DNA of 64,000 nt from positions 1 to 64,000 of the forward strand of contig NZ_BBOJ01000017.1 in the NCBI RefSeq assembly GCF_000974445.1, written 5' to 3'. The notes under the pieces were generated by a model, which saw nothing but the letters and a program-made list of their open reading frames with translations, was not told the DNA's origin and searched no databases. The translations under genes and the position numbers were made by a program. Below, one piece after another: positions 8,003 through 16,328 of the stretch (positions within the stretch are counted from its first letter, which is position 1; each line of letters starts with the position of its first letter). Origin of the DNA: Lentzea aerocolonigenes. Its GTDB lineage: Bacteria > Actinomycetota > Actinomycetes > Mycobacteriales > Pseudonocardiaceae.

Positions 8003-8749
8003 TTATCTTGGAACATAACCGCATTCCACCGAAGCGGCTTCGGCGGTGGCGAGCAGGTCTGGCAGGTGGGACAGCAGACCGTCGTAGTCGAGCAGCACCT
8101 TCGGCACGGACATCGACACGGCCGCGAGCACCTCGCCCCGCGAGCCCTTGATCGGGGCGGCGATGCAGTGGATGAAGTCCTCGTGCTCGGCGTTGTCGAC
8201 GGCGTACCCGTTGGCGCGCACGCGTTCCAGCTCGGCCAGGTACGCCGTCGGGCCGGTGATGGTGTTCGCGGTCAGGCGCGGGAACTCCATGCCCGCCAGC
8301 ACCTTCTGCAACGCCGGTGCCGGCAGGTCGGCCAGCAGGACCTTCGCCACCGCCGTGCAGTGCAACGGCGCGCGGCGGCCGATCCGCGAGTACATGCGCA
8401 TCTGGTGCCTGGACTCGTACTTGTCGATGTAGATCACCTCACCGTCCTCGTAGGACGCGAGGTGGACGGTGTGTCCCAGGCGGGAGTTGAGCTCGCGCAA
8501 CGCGGGCTCGGCCGCACGGCGGACGTCGCGTTCCTCCAGGGCGCGGTTGGCGAGGTCGAACAGCGCCGTGCCGAGGCGGTAGTGGTGCACGCCGTCGCGT
8601 TGCACGAACCGGTGCGACTCCAGCGTGCGCAGCAGCCGCAGCGTCGTCGACTTGTGCACGCCGATCACGCCGGACAGCTCGTCCAGCGTCTTCGGGCCCG
8701 TCGCGAGCTCGCTCACCAGCGTGAGCGCGCGGTCGAGGCTCTGGCTCAT
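8003..8749 (-). CDS. IclR-family transcriptional regulator
   Basis: A 248-residue regulator. The winged helix-turn-helix is at about 1-65 (LDELSGVIGVHKSTTLRLLRTLE). A linker helix and the C-terminal IclR effector-binding domain follow, the latter with the segments RRAPLHCTAVAKVLLADLP and NAEHEDFIHCIAAPIKGSRGE. IclR proteins bind sugar acids and related small acids. Its start abuts the kinase stop (TAGATG), and ridA follows 11 bases later. It probably controls both its own operon and the divergent deaminase-deacylase-permease operon through the palindrome at 9791. Confidence 0.93.
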   Translation of the reverse strand: MSQSLDRALTLVSELATGPKTLDELSGVIGVHKSTTLRLLRTLESHRFVQRDGVHHYRLGTALFDLANRALEERDVRRAAEPALRELNSRLGHTVHLASYEDGEVIYIDKYESRHQMRMYSRIGRRAPLHCTAVAKVLLADLPAPALQKVLAGMEFPRLTANTITGPTAYLAELERVRANGYAVDNAEHEDFIHCIAAPIKGSRGEVLAAVSMSVPKVLLDYDGLLSHLPDLLATAEAASVECGYVPR

Positions 8750-9715
8750 CTACACCTCCAGGCGGGCGGACGCCCAGGTCTGCGGGTCGGCGTGCAGCAG
8801 CGGATCTGTCACGTCGTCCGGCAAAGGATCTCCGACGTCCTCCGCGGTCAGCAACGCGGACGCCGCCTGCAGGTGCCCGGCGCGCAGCCGCACCGACGAC
8901 GACTGGTCCGCCAGCGTGGCCGCGAGGAACCCGGCCGCGAACGCGTCGCCGGCGCCGACCGGTTCCACGACCTCGACCTTCAACGCCGGTTCGAAGTGCG
9001 ACGAACCGCCTTCGAGCAGGGTCGCGCCGTCCGCGCCGTGCTTGACCACCAGTGAGGCCGGGCCCGGCAGCAGCTGCCGCAACCTGGCCGGATCGCCGGT
9101 GCCCCACACCAGTTCCGCCTCGTCGGAGCCCGCGAGCACGATGTCGGCCAGGTCCGCGAGCTCCCGCAGCACGCGCGGGTCGCGGTCCGTCCACAGCGCG
9201 GGCCGCCAGTTCAGGTCGAACGAGATCCGGAAGTCCTGCCGCGGCCGGCGCAGCAGCTCGCGCATCAGCGCGAGGCACGAGTCGGACAGGGCGGCCGTGA
9301 TCCCGCTGAGGTGTACCAGTTTCACCTCACCGAGGCCCAGCCGGTCGATCATCTCGAGCCCCATCCCGGACGCGGCGGACCCGCGCCGGTAGTAGCGCAC
9401 CGGGCTGCCGTGCGGTGAGGCCTCCTTGACGTAGAGGCCGGTCGGGCGGGTCGCGTCGACGCGCACCCGTGAGACGTCCACGCCGAAACTCCCGACGGTG
9501 TCGAGCACCGCCAGCCCGAACGAGTCGTCGCCGACCGCGCCGACCCACGCCGCGTCGACACCGAGGCGCGTGAGGTGGCAGGCGACGTTGGACTCGGCGC
9601 CACCGATGGCGCGGTGCCAGGTCCGCACGAGGTGCACGGGACCGGGCTCAGCCGGAACCATCATCACCATGGTCTCGCCGAGGCAAACGACACCGCCGAC
9701 GTGTTCGAACCGCAT
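8750..9715 (-). CDS. PfkB-family kinase, probably 2-dehydro-3-deoxygluconate kinase
   Basis: A 321-residue ribokinase-fold sugar kinase. The N-terminal GGAESNVACHLTRLG substrate loop and the YYRRGSAASGM motif are typical of 2-keto-3-deoxygluconate kinases. The C-terminal VGAGDAFAAGFLAA signature carries the catalytic Asp and anion hole. The reaction would be KDG + ATP to KDPG. It is first in the operon kinase-IclR-ridA. No KDPG aldolase gene is in the window. Specificity for KDG rather than another keto-sugar acid is inferred from motifs. Confidence 0.87.
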   Translation of the reverse strand: MRFEHVGGVVCLGETMVMMVPAEPGPVHLVRTWHRAIGGAESNVACHLTRLGVDAAWVGAVGDDSFGLAVLDTVGSFGVDVSRVRVDATRPTGLYVKEASPHGSPVRYYRRGSAASGMGLEMIDRLGLGEVKLVHLSGITAALSDSCLALMRELLRRPRQDFRISFDLNWRPALWTDRDPRVLRELADLADIVLAGSDEAELVWGTGDPARLRQLLPGPASLVVKHGADGATLLEGGSSHFEPALKVEVVEPVGAGDAFAAGFLAATLADQSSSVRLRAGHLQAASALLTAEDVGDPLPDDVTDPLLHADPQTWASARLEV

Positions 9716-9735
9716 GCGTGCTCCAGAGGTGTTCG

Positions 9736-9764
9736 TTGACGGCGGCGCACCCGAATGCTACACA
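9736..9764 (+). promoter_or_regulatory. Candidate sigma-A-type promoter of the deaminase operon
   Basis: TTGACG (9736-9741), a 17-base spacer, then TACACA (9759-9764). This would start transcription near 9771, about 30 bases before the ATG at 9801. It lies in the 85-base gap between the divergent kinase and deaminase genes. Confidence 0.5.
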
Positions 9765-9790
9765 CTCCAGCATCACATCGCGCAATGGGA

Positions 9791-9807
9791 GTTGCAAAAT
9801 ATGCAAC
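9791..9807. promoter_or_regulatory. Candidate IclR operator over the start codon
   Basis: GTTGCA-AAATA-TGCAAC is a perfect 6-bp inverted repeat. It spans the last bases before, and first codons of, the deaminase gene. Its TTGCA/TGCAA half-sites and AT-rich centre fit IclR-family operators. A second weaker repeat, ATGCT-N10-AGCAT, sits at 9755-9774 over the -10 box. Binding here could block the + operon and touch the - promoter. Confidence 0.5.
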
Positions 9808-11093
9808 AACTGATGGAGATGGACCTCGCGGCCGTCGCCGACATCCGTTCCGAACGGGTCAGCTGGCGGTTCAAGGGACTGCCGTCGGCCACGTTCGGCT
9901 CGACCATCGGCGAGGTCGCCGACCAGCGGCTCGACCTCTTCGCCGACGAGTTCGTCGGCCCGCTCGTCGTGCTGGACGCGGACGCGTTGACGCACAACCT
10001 GACGACGATGGCCAAGTGGTGTGACAACCACGGCGTCAAGCTCGCGCCGCACGGCAAGACGACGATGGCGCCGCAGCTGTTCCAGCGGCAGATCGAGCAC
10101 GGCGTCTGGGGCATCACCGCGGCCAACGCCTCGCAGCTGCGGGTGTACCGGGCGTTCGGCGTGAGCCGGATCCTGCTCGCGAACCAGCTGCTCGACCCGG
10201 CCGCGCTGCGCTGGCTGGTGAGCGAGCTGGACCACGACTCGCGGTTCGAGTTCAGCTGCTGGGCCGACTCCGAGGCCGGCGTCGCGCTGATGACCGAGAC
10301 GCTGCAGGAGCTCCAGCCGTCACGGCAGATCGACGTGCTGGTCGAGCTCGGCGCGCCCGGTGGACGTACCGGTGCACGCGATCTCGACACCGCGTTGTCC
10401 GTCGCGCGTGCCGTGGACCAGAGCCCGGTGCTGCGACTGGCCGGCATCAGCGGCTACGAGGGTGCACTGGCGCACGACGCGTCCGAGTCGTCGCAGCACA
10501 TCGTGGACCGCTACCTGACCGATCTGCGGACGTTGGTGCTGCGCATGGCCGACGCGGGGATGCTCGACGAGCTGGGCGAGGTGATCGTCACCGCGGGTGG
10601 CAGCCAGTACTTCGACCAGGTGGCGGCGACGTTGACGCAGCCGTGGCCGGTGCCGGTGACGCCGGTGCTGCGCAGTGGCGCGTACATCACCCACGACGAC
10701 GGCTTCTACCGCGAAATGTCGCCGTTCTCGCGCATCCAGGGCGTGGAGCCGTTCCGTCCGGCCTTCAGGGCTTGGGCCCAGGTGACGTCACGGCCGCAGC
10801 GCGACCTCGCGTTGCTGACGCTCGGCAAGCGCGACGCCTCGTACGACCTGGGTCTGCCGGAGCCGCAGCTGGTGCGCCGCAGGGACGGCGCGATCGCGCC
10901 GCTGACTCAGGCGAAGGTCACCGCGCTGAACGACCAGCACGCGTTCCTCTCCCTCGGCGCGGAGGCCACGGTCCGCGTCGGCGACTGGGTCGGGCTGGGT
11001 CTCTCCCACCCCTGCACGGTGTTCGACAAGTGGCAGCTCATCCCGGTCGTGCAGGGCACGACCGTGGTCGACCTGATCCGCACCTACTTCTAG
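9801..11093 (+). CDS. D-amino-acid deaminase-like PLP enzyme (DSD1/D-threonine aldolase-like fold)
   Basis: A 430-residue fold-type III PLP enzyme. The PLP lysine is in LAPHGKTTMAP (Lys in PHGKT). An alanine-racemase-like barrel follows, and the C-terminal beta domain ends LSHPCTVFDKWQLIPVV, where His and Cys would bind the metal, as in D-serine dehydratase. Relatives deaminate D-amino acids or dehydrate D-glucosaminate. ATG at 9801 has GGGAG upstream; the palindrome at 9791 covers it. The neighbouring KDG kinase favours D-glucosaminate to KDG plus ammonia, though plain D-amino-acid deamination remains possible. Confidence 0.85.
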   Translation: MQQLMEMDLAAVADIRSERVSWRFKGLPSATFGSTIGEVADQRLDLFADEFVGPLVVLDADALTHNLTTMAKWCDNHGVKLAPHGKTTMAPQLFQRQIEHGVWGITAANASQLRVYRAFGVSRILLANQLLDPAALRWLVSELDHDSRFEFSCWADSEAGVALMTETLQELQPSRQIDVLVELGAPGGRTGARDLDTALSVARAVDQSPVLRLAGISGYEGALAHDASESSQHIVDRYLTDLRTLVLRMADAGMLDELGEVIVTAGGSQYFDQVAATLTQPWPVPVTPVLRSGAYITHDDGFYREMSPFSRIQGVEPFRPAFRAWAQVTSRPQRDLALLTLGKRDASYDLGLPEPQLVRRRDGAIAPLTQAKVTALNDQHAFLSLGAEATVRVGDWVGLGLSHPCTVFDKWQLIPVVQGTTVVDLIRTYF

Positions 11094-11106
11094 AAGGAGC
11101 GCTCCG

Positions 11107-12690
11107 ATGGACGACGTCGTCCTGCGCGGTCCACTGATCGCCGACGGCACGGGCAGACCCGCGTACCGCGCGGACGTGGCGATCAAGGGCGGCGTCATCT
11201 CGTCCATTGGTCAAGGGGCCACGGGAACACGAACGATCGACGCGGACGGGCTCGTGCTCGCGCCGGGGTTCATCGACATGCACTCGCACTCGGACCTGCG
11301 GATCCTGGCCGAACCGGATCACCTGGCGAAGGTTTCGCAGGGCGTCACGACCGAGGTGCTCGGCCAGGACGGCCTGTCGTACGCGCCGGTCAACGACGAG
11401 GTGCTCGCCACGCTGCGCGGCCAGCTCGCCGGGTGGAACGACGACCCGCCCGGCTTCGACTGGAACTGGCGCTCGGTCGGCCAGTACCTCGACCGCCTCG
11501 ACCAGGGCATCGCGGTCAACGCCGCCTACCTGGTGCCGCAGGGGACGTTGCGGATGCTGGCCGTCGGCTGGGAGGACCGGCCCGCGACCGACGCCGAGAT
11601 GCTCGTCATGAAGAACAAGCTCGCGAAGTCGTTGGTGGAAGGCGCTTTCGGCATGTCGTCCGGGCTGACCTACACGCCCGGCATGTACGCGGACACGTCC
11701 GAACTGGTGCAGCTCTGCGAGGTCGTGGGGAACTACGGCGGGTTCTACAGCCCGCACCACCGCAGCTACGGCGCGGGCGCGTTGGAGGCGTACGCCGAGA
11801 TGGTGGACGTCTCGCGGAGGTCCGGCTGCCCGTTGCACCTCGCGCACGCGACGATGAACTTCCCGGTGAACGAGGGCAGGGCGCCGGAACTGCTGGCGTT
11901 GCTGGACGACGCGATCGCCGACGGCGCGGACATCTCGCTGGACACCTACCCGTACCTGCCGGGCGCGACGTACCTCTCGGCGCTGCTGCCGTCGTGGGCC
12001 ACGGAAGGCGGGCCGGACAGCGCACTCGCGAGGTTGTCCGATGTGGACACCCGCGAACGGATCCGCGAGGAGATCGAGGAGATCGGCTCGGACGGGTGCC
12101 ACGGCGTGCCCGTCGACTGGGACTCCATCGAGATCAACGGGGTGCGCCACGAGCACAACGCGCACCTGGTCGGCGCGAGCGTTCTCCAGTCGGCCGCGCG
12201 GCTCGGGCGCAACCCGGCCGACCTGTACTTCGACGTGCTGGTCGACGAACGCCTGGGCACGTCGTGCCTCATGCACGTGGGCCACGAGGAGAACGTGCAG
12301 GCGATCATGAAGCATCCGGCGCACACGGGCGGCAGCGACGGCCTGCTCGTCGGCGACCGGCCGCACCCGCGCGCGTGGGGGACGTTCCCCCGCTACTTCG
12401 CGCGCTACGTCCGCGAGCTGGGCGTGCTGAGCCTGGAGGAGTGCGTCGAGCACCTCACCGGCCGCGCTGCCAAGCGTTTGCGGCTCACCGACCGGGGTCT
12501 GGTCCGCGAGGGTTTCGCGGCCGACCTGGTGCTGTTCGACGCCTCGACGATCGCCGACACGGCGACGTTCGACCAGCCTCGGCAGCAGGCCGCCGGCATC
12601 CCGTACGTGTTCTGCAACGGGGTACCGGTGATCGACGACGGAACCGCCACCGGCGCATTGCCAGGCCATTCACTCAGGAGCCGCCCGTGA
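11107..12690 (+). CDS. N-acyl-D-amino-acid deacylase-family amidohydrolase
   Basis: A 527-residue member of the D-aminoacylase family, which removes acyl groups from N-acyl-D-amino acids. The metal motif FIDMHSHSD (His59, His61) and the later GGSDGLLVGD with catalytic Asp are present. The usual GNCG metal-ligand Cys is replaced by GQDG (Asp88), a notable change that may mark a different substrate. GAAGGAGC precedes ATG 11107, 13 bases after the deaminase. In this operon it could deacetylate N-acetyl-D-glucosaminate. Its stop overlaps the GntP start. Confidence 0.88.
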   Translation: MDDVVLRGPLIADGTGRPAYRADVAIKGGVISSIGQGATGTRTIDADGLVLAPGFIDMHSHSDLRILAEPDHLAKVSQGVTTEVLGQDGLSYAPVNDEVLATLRGQLAGWNDDPPGFDWNWRSVGQYLDRLDQGIAVNAAYLVPQGTLRMLAVGWEDRPATDAEMLVMKNKLAKSLVEGAFGMSSGLTYTPGMYADTSELVQLCEVVGNYGGFYSPHHRSYGAGALEAYAEMVDVSRRSGCPLHLAHATMNFPVNEGRAPELLALLDDAIADGADISLDTYPYLPGATYLSALLPSWATEGGPDSALARLSDVDTRERIREEIEEIGSDGCHGVPVDWDSIEINGVRHEHNAHLVGASVLQSAARLGRNPADLYFDVLVDERLGTSCLMHVGHEENVQAIMKHPAHTGGSDGLLVGDRPHPRAWGTFPRYFARYVRELGVLSLEECVEHLTGRAAKRLRLTDRGLVREGFAADLVLFDASTIADTATFDQPRQQAAGIPYVFCNGVPVIDDGTATGALPGHSLRSRP

Positions 12691-14084
12691 TCAACTGGTT
12701 GCAACACACGACACCGGGTCTGCTGACCCTCGCGGTGGTGAGCATCGCGGTGTTGCTGCTCCTCATCATCAGGTTCAAGGTCGAGCCGTTCATCGCGCTG
12801 CTCGTCGTCGCGCTCGGTGTGGCCCTGGCCGCGGGCGTGCCGACGGAGACGCTGGTCGGTTCGGCGCAGAAGGCCTCGGACTCGTTGCTGGAGAAGGGCT
12901 TCGGCGGCATCCTCGGGCACATCACCGCGATCATCGGTCTCGGCACGCTGCTCGGCGCGATCCTCGAGGCGTCCGGCGGCGCGCAGGTGCTGATGGACAA
13001 GCTGATGAGCGTGTTCGGCGAGAAGCGCGCGCCCGTCGCGATCGGCCTCGCGGGTCTGATCTTCGGTGTGCCGGTCTTCTTCGACATCGGCATCTTCGTG
13101 CTGGCGCCGCTGGTCTACGTGGCGGCCAAGCGCAGCGGCAAGTCGATCGTGCTGTTCAGCATGCCGCTGCTCGCGGGTCTCTCGGTCATGCACGCGTTCA
13201 TGCCGCCGCACCCCGGTCCGGTCGCCGCGGCGGGTCTGCTGAAGGTCGGCCTCGGCTGGATCATCATCATGGGCCTCGCGGTCGCGATCCCGTCGTGGTT
13301 CGTCGGCGGCGTCCTGTACTCGTACTGGATCGGCAAGCGCATCAACGTGCCGGTGCCGGAGGAGATGCTGGTCGCGGCCGAGCAGGCGAAGTCGGAGAAC
13401 GGCGACCGCGAACCGCCGTCGCTCGGGCTGGTGCTCTCGATCATCGGCCTGCCGCTGGTGCTGATCCTGGCCGGCACGTTCGGCTCGATCCTGCTGCAGA
13501 AGGGGTCGCGGCCGTACTCGATCGCCACGTTCTTCGGCACTCCCGCCGTGGCGCTGACGATCGCGGTGCTGCTCGCGTTCTGGCTGCTGGGCTTCCGGCG
13601 CGGCATGACGCGGGACAAGGTCGCGGAGATGGCGGGCGCGTCCCTGCGGCCCGTCGCGATGATCCTGCTCGTGGTCGGCGCCGGCGGCTTCTTCGGCGCC
13701 GTGCTGGCCGCGACGGGCATCGGCAAGACCCTGGCCGGCGAACTCTCGGACCTCGGCCTGCCGGTGATCGCACTGTCGTACGTGATCAGCTGCGTCATCC
13801 GGATCGCGCAGGGTTCGGCGACAGTCGCGATCGTGACGACCGCGGGCATCGTGGCACCGGTGCTGGCGGACCTGAACTACTCGCAGCCGCAGCTCGCCCT
13901 GATCGTGATGGCGATCGCGTCCGGTTCGATCATCGCCTCGCACGTGAACGACGGCGGGTTCTGGATCGTCTCCCGCTACTTCGGCCTTTCGGTGAAGGAA
14001 ACGCTGCAGTCGTGGACGGTCCTGGAAACCATCCTCTCCGTGGTCGGTTTCGTGGTCGCGGCACTGCTCAGCCTGGTCGTATAA
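12687..14084 (+). CDS. GntP-family gluconate-type permease
   Basis: A 465-residue polytopic membrane protein with about 12 hydrophobic segments. The conserved blocks GFGGILGHITAIIGLGTLLGA, GVPVFFDIGIFVLAPLV and FMPPHPGPVAAAGLL are those of the GntP gluconate/H+ symporter family. A cytoplasmic loop near 225-245 is charged. Start GTG at 12687 overlaps the deacylase stop (GTGA), with AGGAG six bases upstream. Family members carry gluconate and similar acids. In this operon the likely cargo is an N-acylated sugar acid or N-acyl-D-amino acid. Confidence 0.92.
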   Translation: MINWLQHTTPGLLTLAVVSIAVLLLLIIRFKVEPFIALLVVALGVALAAGVPTETLVGSAQKASDSLLEKGFGGILGHITAIIGLGTLLGAILEASGGAQVLMDKLMSVFGEKRAPVAIGLAGLIFGVPVFFDIGIFVLAPLVYVAAKRSGKSIVLFSMPLLAGLSVMHAFMPPHPGPVAAAGLLKVGLGWIIIMGLAVAIPSWFVGGVLYSYWIGKRINVPVPEEMLVAAEQAKSENGDREPPSLGLVLSIIGLPLVLILAGTFGSILLQKGSRPYSIATFFGTPAVALTIAVLLAFWLLGFRRGMTRDKVAEMAGASLRPVAMILLVVGAGGFFGAVLAATGIGKTLAGELSDLGLPVIALSYVISCVIRIAQGSATVAIVTTAGIVAPVLADLNYSQPQLALIVMAIASGSIIASHVNDGGFWIVSRYFGLSVKETLQSWTVLETILSVVGFVVAALLSLVV

Positions 14085-14112
14085 CCGGACACAACCAAAC
14101 AAGTTCGCACGC

Positions 14113-14141
14113 TTGACAACGTGAGCCCCGCATCACAGGAT
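14113..14141 (+). promoter_or_regulatory. Promoter of the alpha-galactosidase gene
   Basis: TTGACA (14113-14118), a 17-base spacer, then CAGGAT (14136-14141). It is a near-consensus -35 box with fair -10. It lies 28 bases after the GntP stop, so the GH36 gene can be expressed separately from the upstream operon. CAAG/CTTG half-sites (14099-14102, 14111-14114) flank the -35 and could bind a repressor. Confidence 0.55.
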
Positions 14142-14182
14142 CGGCGCAATGTTCATTTGTGTTTGATGTGGACGGGACCCGC

Positions 14183-16267
14183 ATGAACAACACGGAGGTC
14201 GTGCACCTGCACGACCGCACCTCCAGCGTGGTGATCGACGTCCGGAGCGCCGGCCTGCCGGTCATCACGCACTGGGGACGCACGCTCGGCGACGTCGGCC
14301 AGGACGCTCTGCGCGTTCTGGCCGGCGCCGTGTCGGGAGTCGTCCCGAACAGCTCACCCGACCACGCGGTCGAGGTCGCGCTGCTGCCGGACGCGGGTGC
14401 CGGGCACTCCGGTCGTCCCGGCCTGCGCGGGCACCGCGGCGGTGAGCACTTCGCGCCCGCGCTGGCGGTGACGTCGTTCTCGGTGGAGGACTCGATCTTC
14501 CGCTACATCGCCGAGGACCCGGCGGCCGAGCTGGTCGTGACCGGCGTGGTGGAACTGGCGTCGTCCGGGATGCTCCGGCTGCGGCACACCGTGCGCAACG
14601 ACGGCTCCACGCCGTACGCGCTCGAGGGCCTGGAGACCGCGCTGCCGACGCCCGCCCACGCCACCGAGCTGCTCGACTTCACCGGCCGGTGGGCTCGCGA
14701 GCGTTCGCCGCAGCGGCACCCGTTCCACTACGGCACGTGGGTCCGCGAGAACCGCCGCGGCCGCACCGGGCCCGACGCGACCATCGGGTTGCTCGCCGGG
14801 ACGCCGGGGTTCTCGTTCCGCTCCGGCGAGGTGTGGGCGCTGCACGTCGCGTGGAGCGGGAACCACGTGACGTACGCGGAGAGCTTCCCCGACTCGACGC
14901 CCGTCCTGGGCGGCGGCGAACTGCTGCTGCCGGGCGAGATCATCCTGCGGCCGGGCGAGGAGTACGAGTCGCCGTGGCTCTACGCGGCCTACTCCGGCGA
15001 GGGCATCGACGGCATCAGCGCGGCTTTCCACCGCCAGCTGCGCGAGCGTTCCCTGCGTCCTCGTCCCGTCGTGCTCAACACGTGGGAGGCCGTCTACTTC
15101 GACCACGACCTCGCGCGGTTGACGGCGCTGGCCGACACCGCCGCCGAACTGGGCGTCGAACGGTTCGTGCTCGACGACGGCTGGTTCCGCCACCGCCGCG
15201 ACGACACCGCGGGCCTCGGCGACTGGTACGTGGACGAGACCGTGTGGCCCGACGGCCTCACCCCGCTGATCAAGCACGTCCGCTCGCTGGGCATGGAGTT
15301 CGGGCTGTGGTTCGAGCCCGAGATGATCAACACGGACTCGGACCTGTACCGCGCCCACCCCGACTGGGTGCTCGGCCCGCGTCCCGGCGTGCTGCCGCCG
15401 TCGTGGCGCAACCAGCAGGTGCTGAACATCGCGCACCCCGAGGCGTACGCGTACATCCTCGACCGCGTGTCCTCCGTGTTGTCGGACAACGACATCGCGT
15501 TCGTGAAGTGGGACCACAACCGCGACCTGATCGGCGCGCGGGTGCACGACCAGACCGAGGCGTTCTACCGGCTGCTGGACGAGCTGCGGCTGCGGCATCC
15601 GCACGTGGAGATCGAGAGTTGCTCGTCCGGCGGGTCCCGGATCGACCTCGGCGTGCTCTCGCGCACCGACCGCGTGTGGACCTCGGACTGCAACGACGCC
15701 CTGGAACGCCAGCTGATCCAGCGGTGGACCGGCGTGTTCCTGCCGCCGGAGCTGATGGGCGCGCACGTCGGCCCGACGCATTCGCACACCACCGGCCGCA
15801 CGCACGACCTGTCGTTCCGGGTCGCGACGGCGATGTTCGGGCACTTCGGCATCGAGTGGGACATCAACTCGGCGACCGACTCCGAACGCGCGGGCCTGCA
15901 GGCGGCGATCGAGTACTACAAGGACGTGCGTTCCTTGGTGCACAGCGGGGTTTCGGTGCACTCCGACCACCCGGACCCGGCGGCGTGGGTGCACGGCGTG
16001 GTCGCCGCGGACCGGTCCGAGGCTCTGTTCTGCTACGCGCAGCTCACGACTTCGGTGCAGCACAAGCCGGTGCGGGTGCGCTTCCCCGGACTCGACCCCG
16101 CACGGACGTACCGGCTGACGTTCGACGCGCCCGCCGGTCTGCCGAGGCTGATCGGGCGGGGAGGGAACTGGGAACCGATCTCGCTGCCCGGCTCGATCCT
16201 CGCCGACGTAGGAATCCAGCTCCCGGTGCTCGAACCGGAACAGGCAGTTCTGCTGCGGTTGCGCTAG
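14183..16267 (+). CDS. Alpha-galactosidase, GH36 family
   Basis: A 694-residue glycoside hydrolase that would release alpha-galactose from raffinose-family sugars or galactosides. The N-terminal beta-sandwich (to about 290) precedes the TIM barrel, which starts with VLNTWEAVYFDHD. LDDGWF lies in the barrel, the nucleophile Asp in KWDHNRD (about residue 442), and the acid/base Asp in TSDCNDALERQ (about 501). There is no signal peptide, so it acts in the cytoplasm. I use ATG 14183; GTG 14159 is an alternative. It follows the sugar-acid cluster but has its own promoter and terminator. Confidence 0.93.
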   Translation: MNNTEVVHLHDRTSSVVIDVRSAGLPVITHWGRTLGDVGQDALRVLAGAVSGVVPNSSPDHAVEVALLPDAGAGHSGRPGLRGHRGGEHFAPALAVTSFSVEDSIFRYIAEDPAAELVVTGVVELASSGMLRLRHTVRNDGSTPYALEGLETALPTPAHATELLDFTGRWARERSPQRHPFHYGTWVRENRRGRTGPDATIGLLAGTPGFSFRSGEVWALHVAWSGNHVTYAESFPDSTPVLGGGELLLPGEIILRPGEEYESPWLYAAYSGEGIDGISAAFHRQLRERSLRPRPVVLNTWEAVYFDHDLARLTALADTAAELGVERFVLDDGWFRHRRDDTAGLGDWYVDETVWPDGLTPLIKHVRSLGMEFGLWFEPEMINTDSDLYRAHPDWVLGPRPGVLPPSWRNQQVLNIAHPEAYAYILDRVSSVLSDNDIAFVKWDHNRDLIGARVHDQTEAFYRLLDELRLRHPHVEIESCSSGGSRIDLGVLSRTDRVWTSDCNDALERQLIQRWTGVFLPPELMGAHVGPTHSHTTGRTHDLSFRVATAMFGHFGIEWDINSATDSERAGLQAAIEYYKDVRSLVHSGVSVHSDHPDPAAWVHGVVAADRSEALFCYAQLTTSVQHKPVRVRFPGLDPARTYRLTFDAPAGLPRLIGRGGNWEPISLPGSILADVGIQLPVLEPEQAVLLRLR

Positions 16268-16272
16268 ATCGC

Positions 16273-16321
16273 GATGAACGGCGCATTCGTCCACCTGACG
16301 TGAACAAATGCGCCGTTCATC
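16273..16321. terminator. Bidirectional terminator between GH36 and lipoprotein genes
   Basis: A perfect 15-bp inverted repeat (GATGAACGGCGCATT at 16273-16287, complement at 16307-16321) with a 19-base loop. It sits 6 bases after the GH36 stop and 8 before the convergent lipoprotein stop. It is therefore well placed to end both transcripts. Confidence 0.8.
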
Positions 16322-16328
16322 CTCCCTC

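Noticed and set aside
7992..8024. ATG 8024 as ridA start
   Set aside because: It would overlap the IclR gene end and add non-conserved residues; TTG 7991 has a good ribosome site.
11433..12686. Extension of the GntP frame through the deacylase gene
   Set aside because: The stretch is Arg-rich shadow translation. GntP starts at GTG 12687 with a ribosome site, and the first membrane helix begins there.
12405..14102. 565-codon minus-strand frame opposite GntP
   Set aside because: His/Arg/Asp-rich composition with no domains; antisense of a membrane-protein gene.
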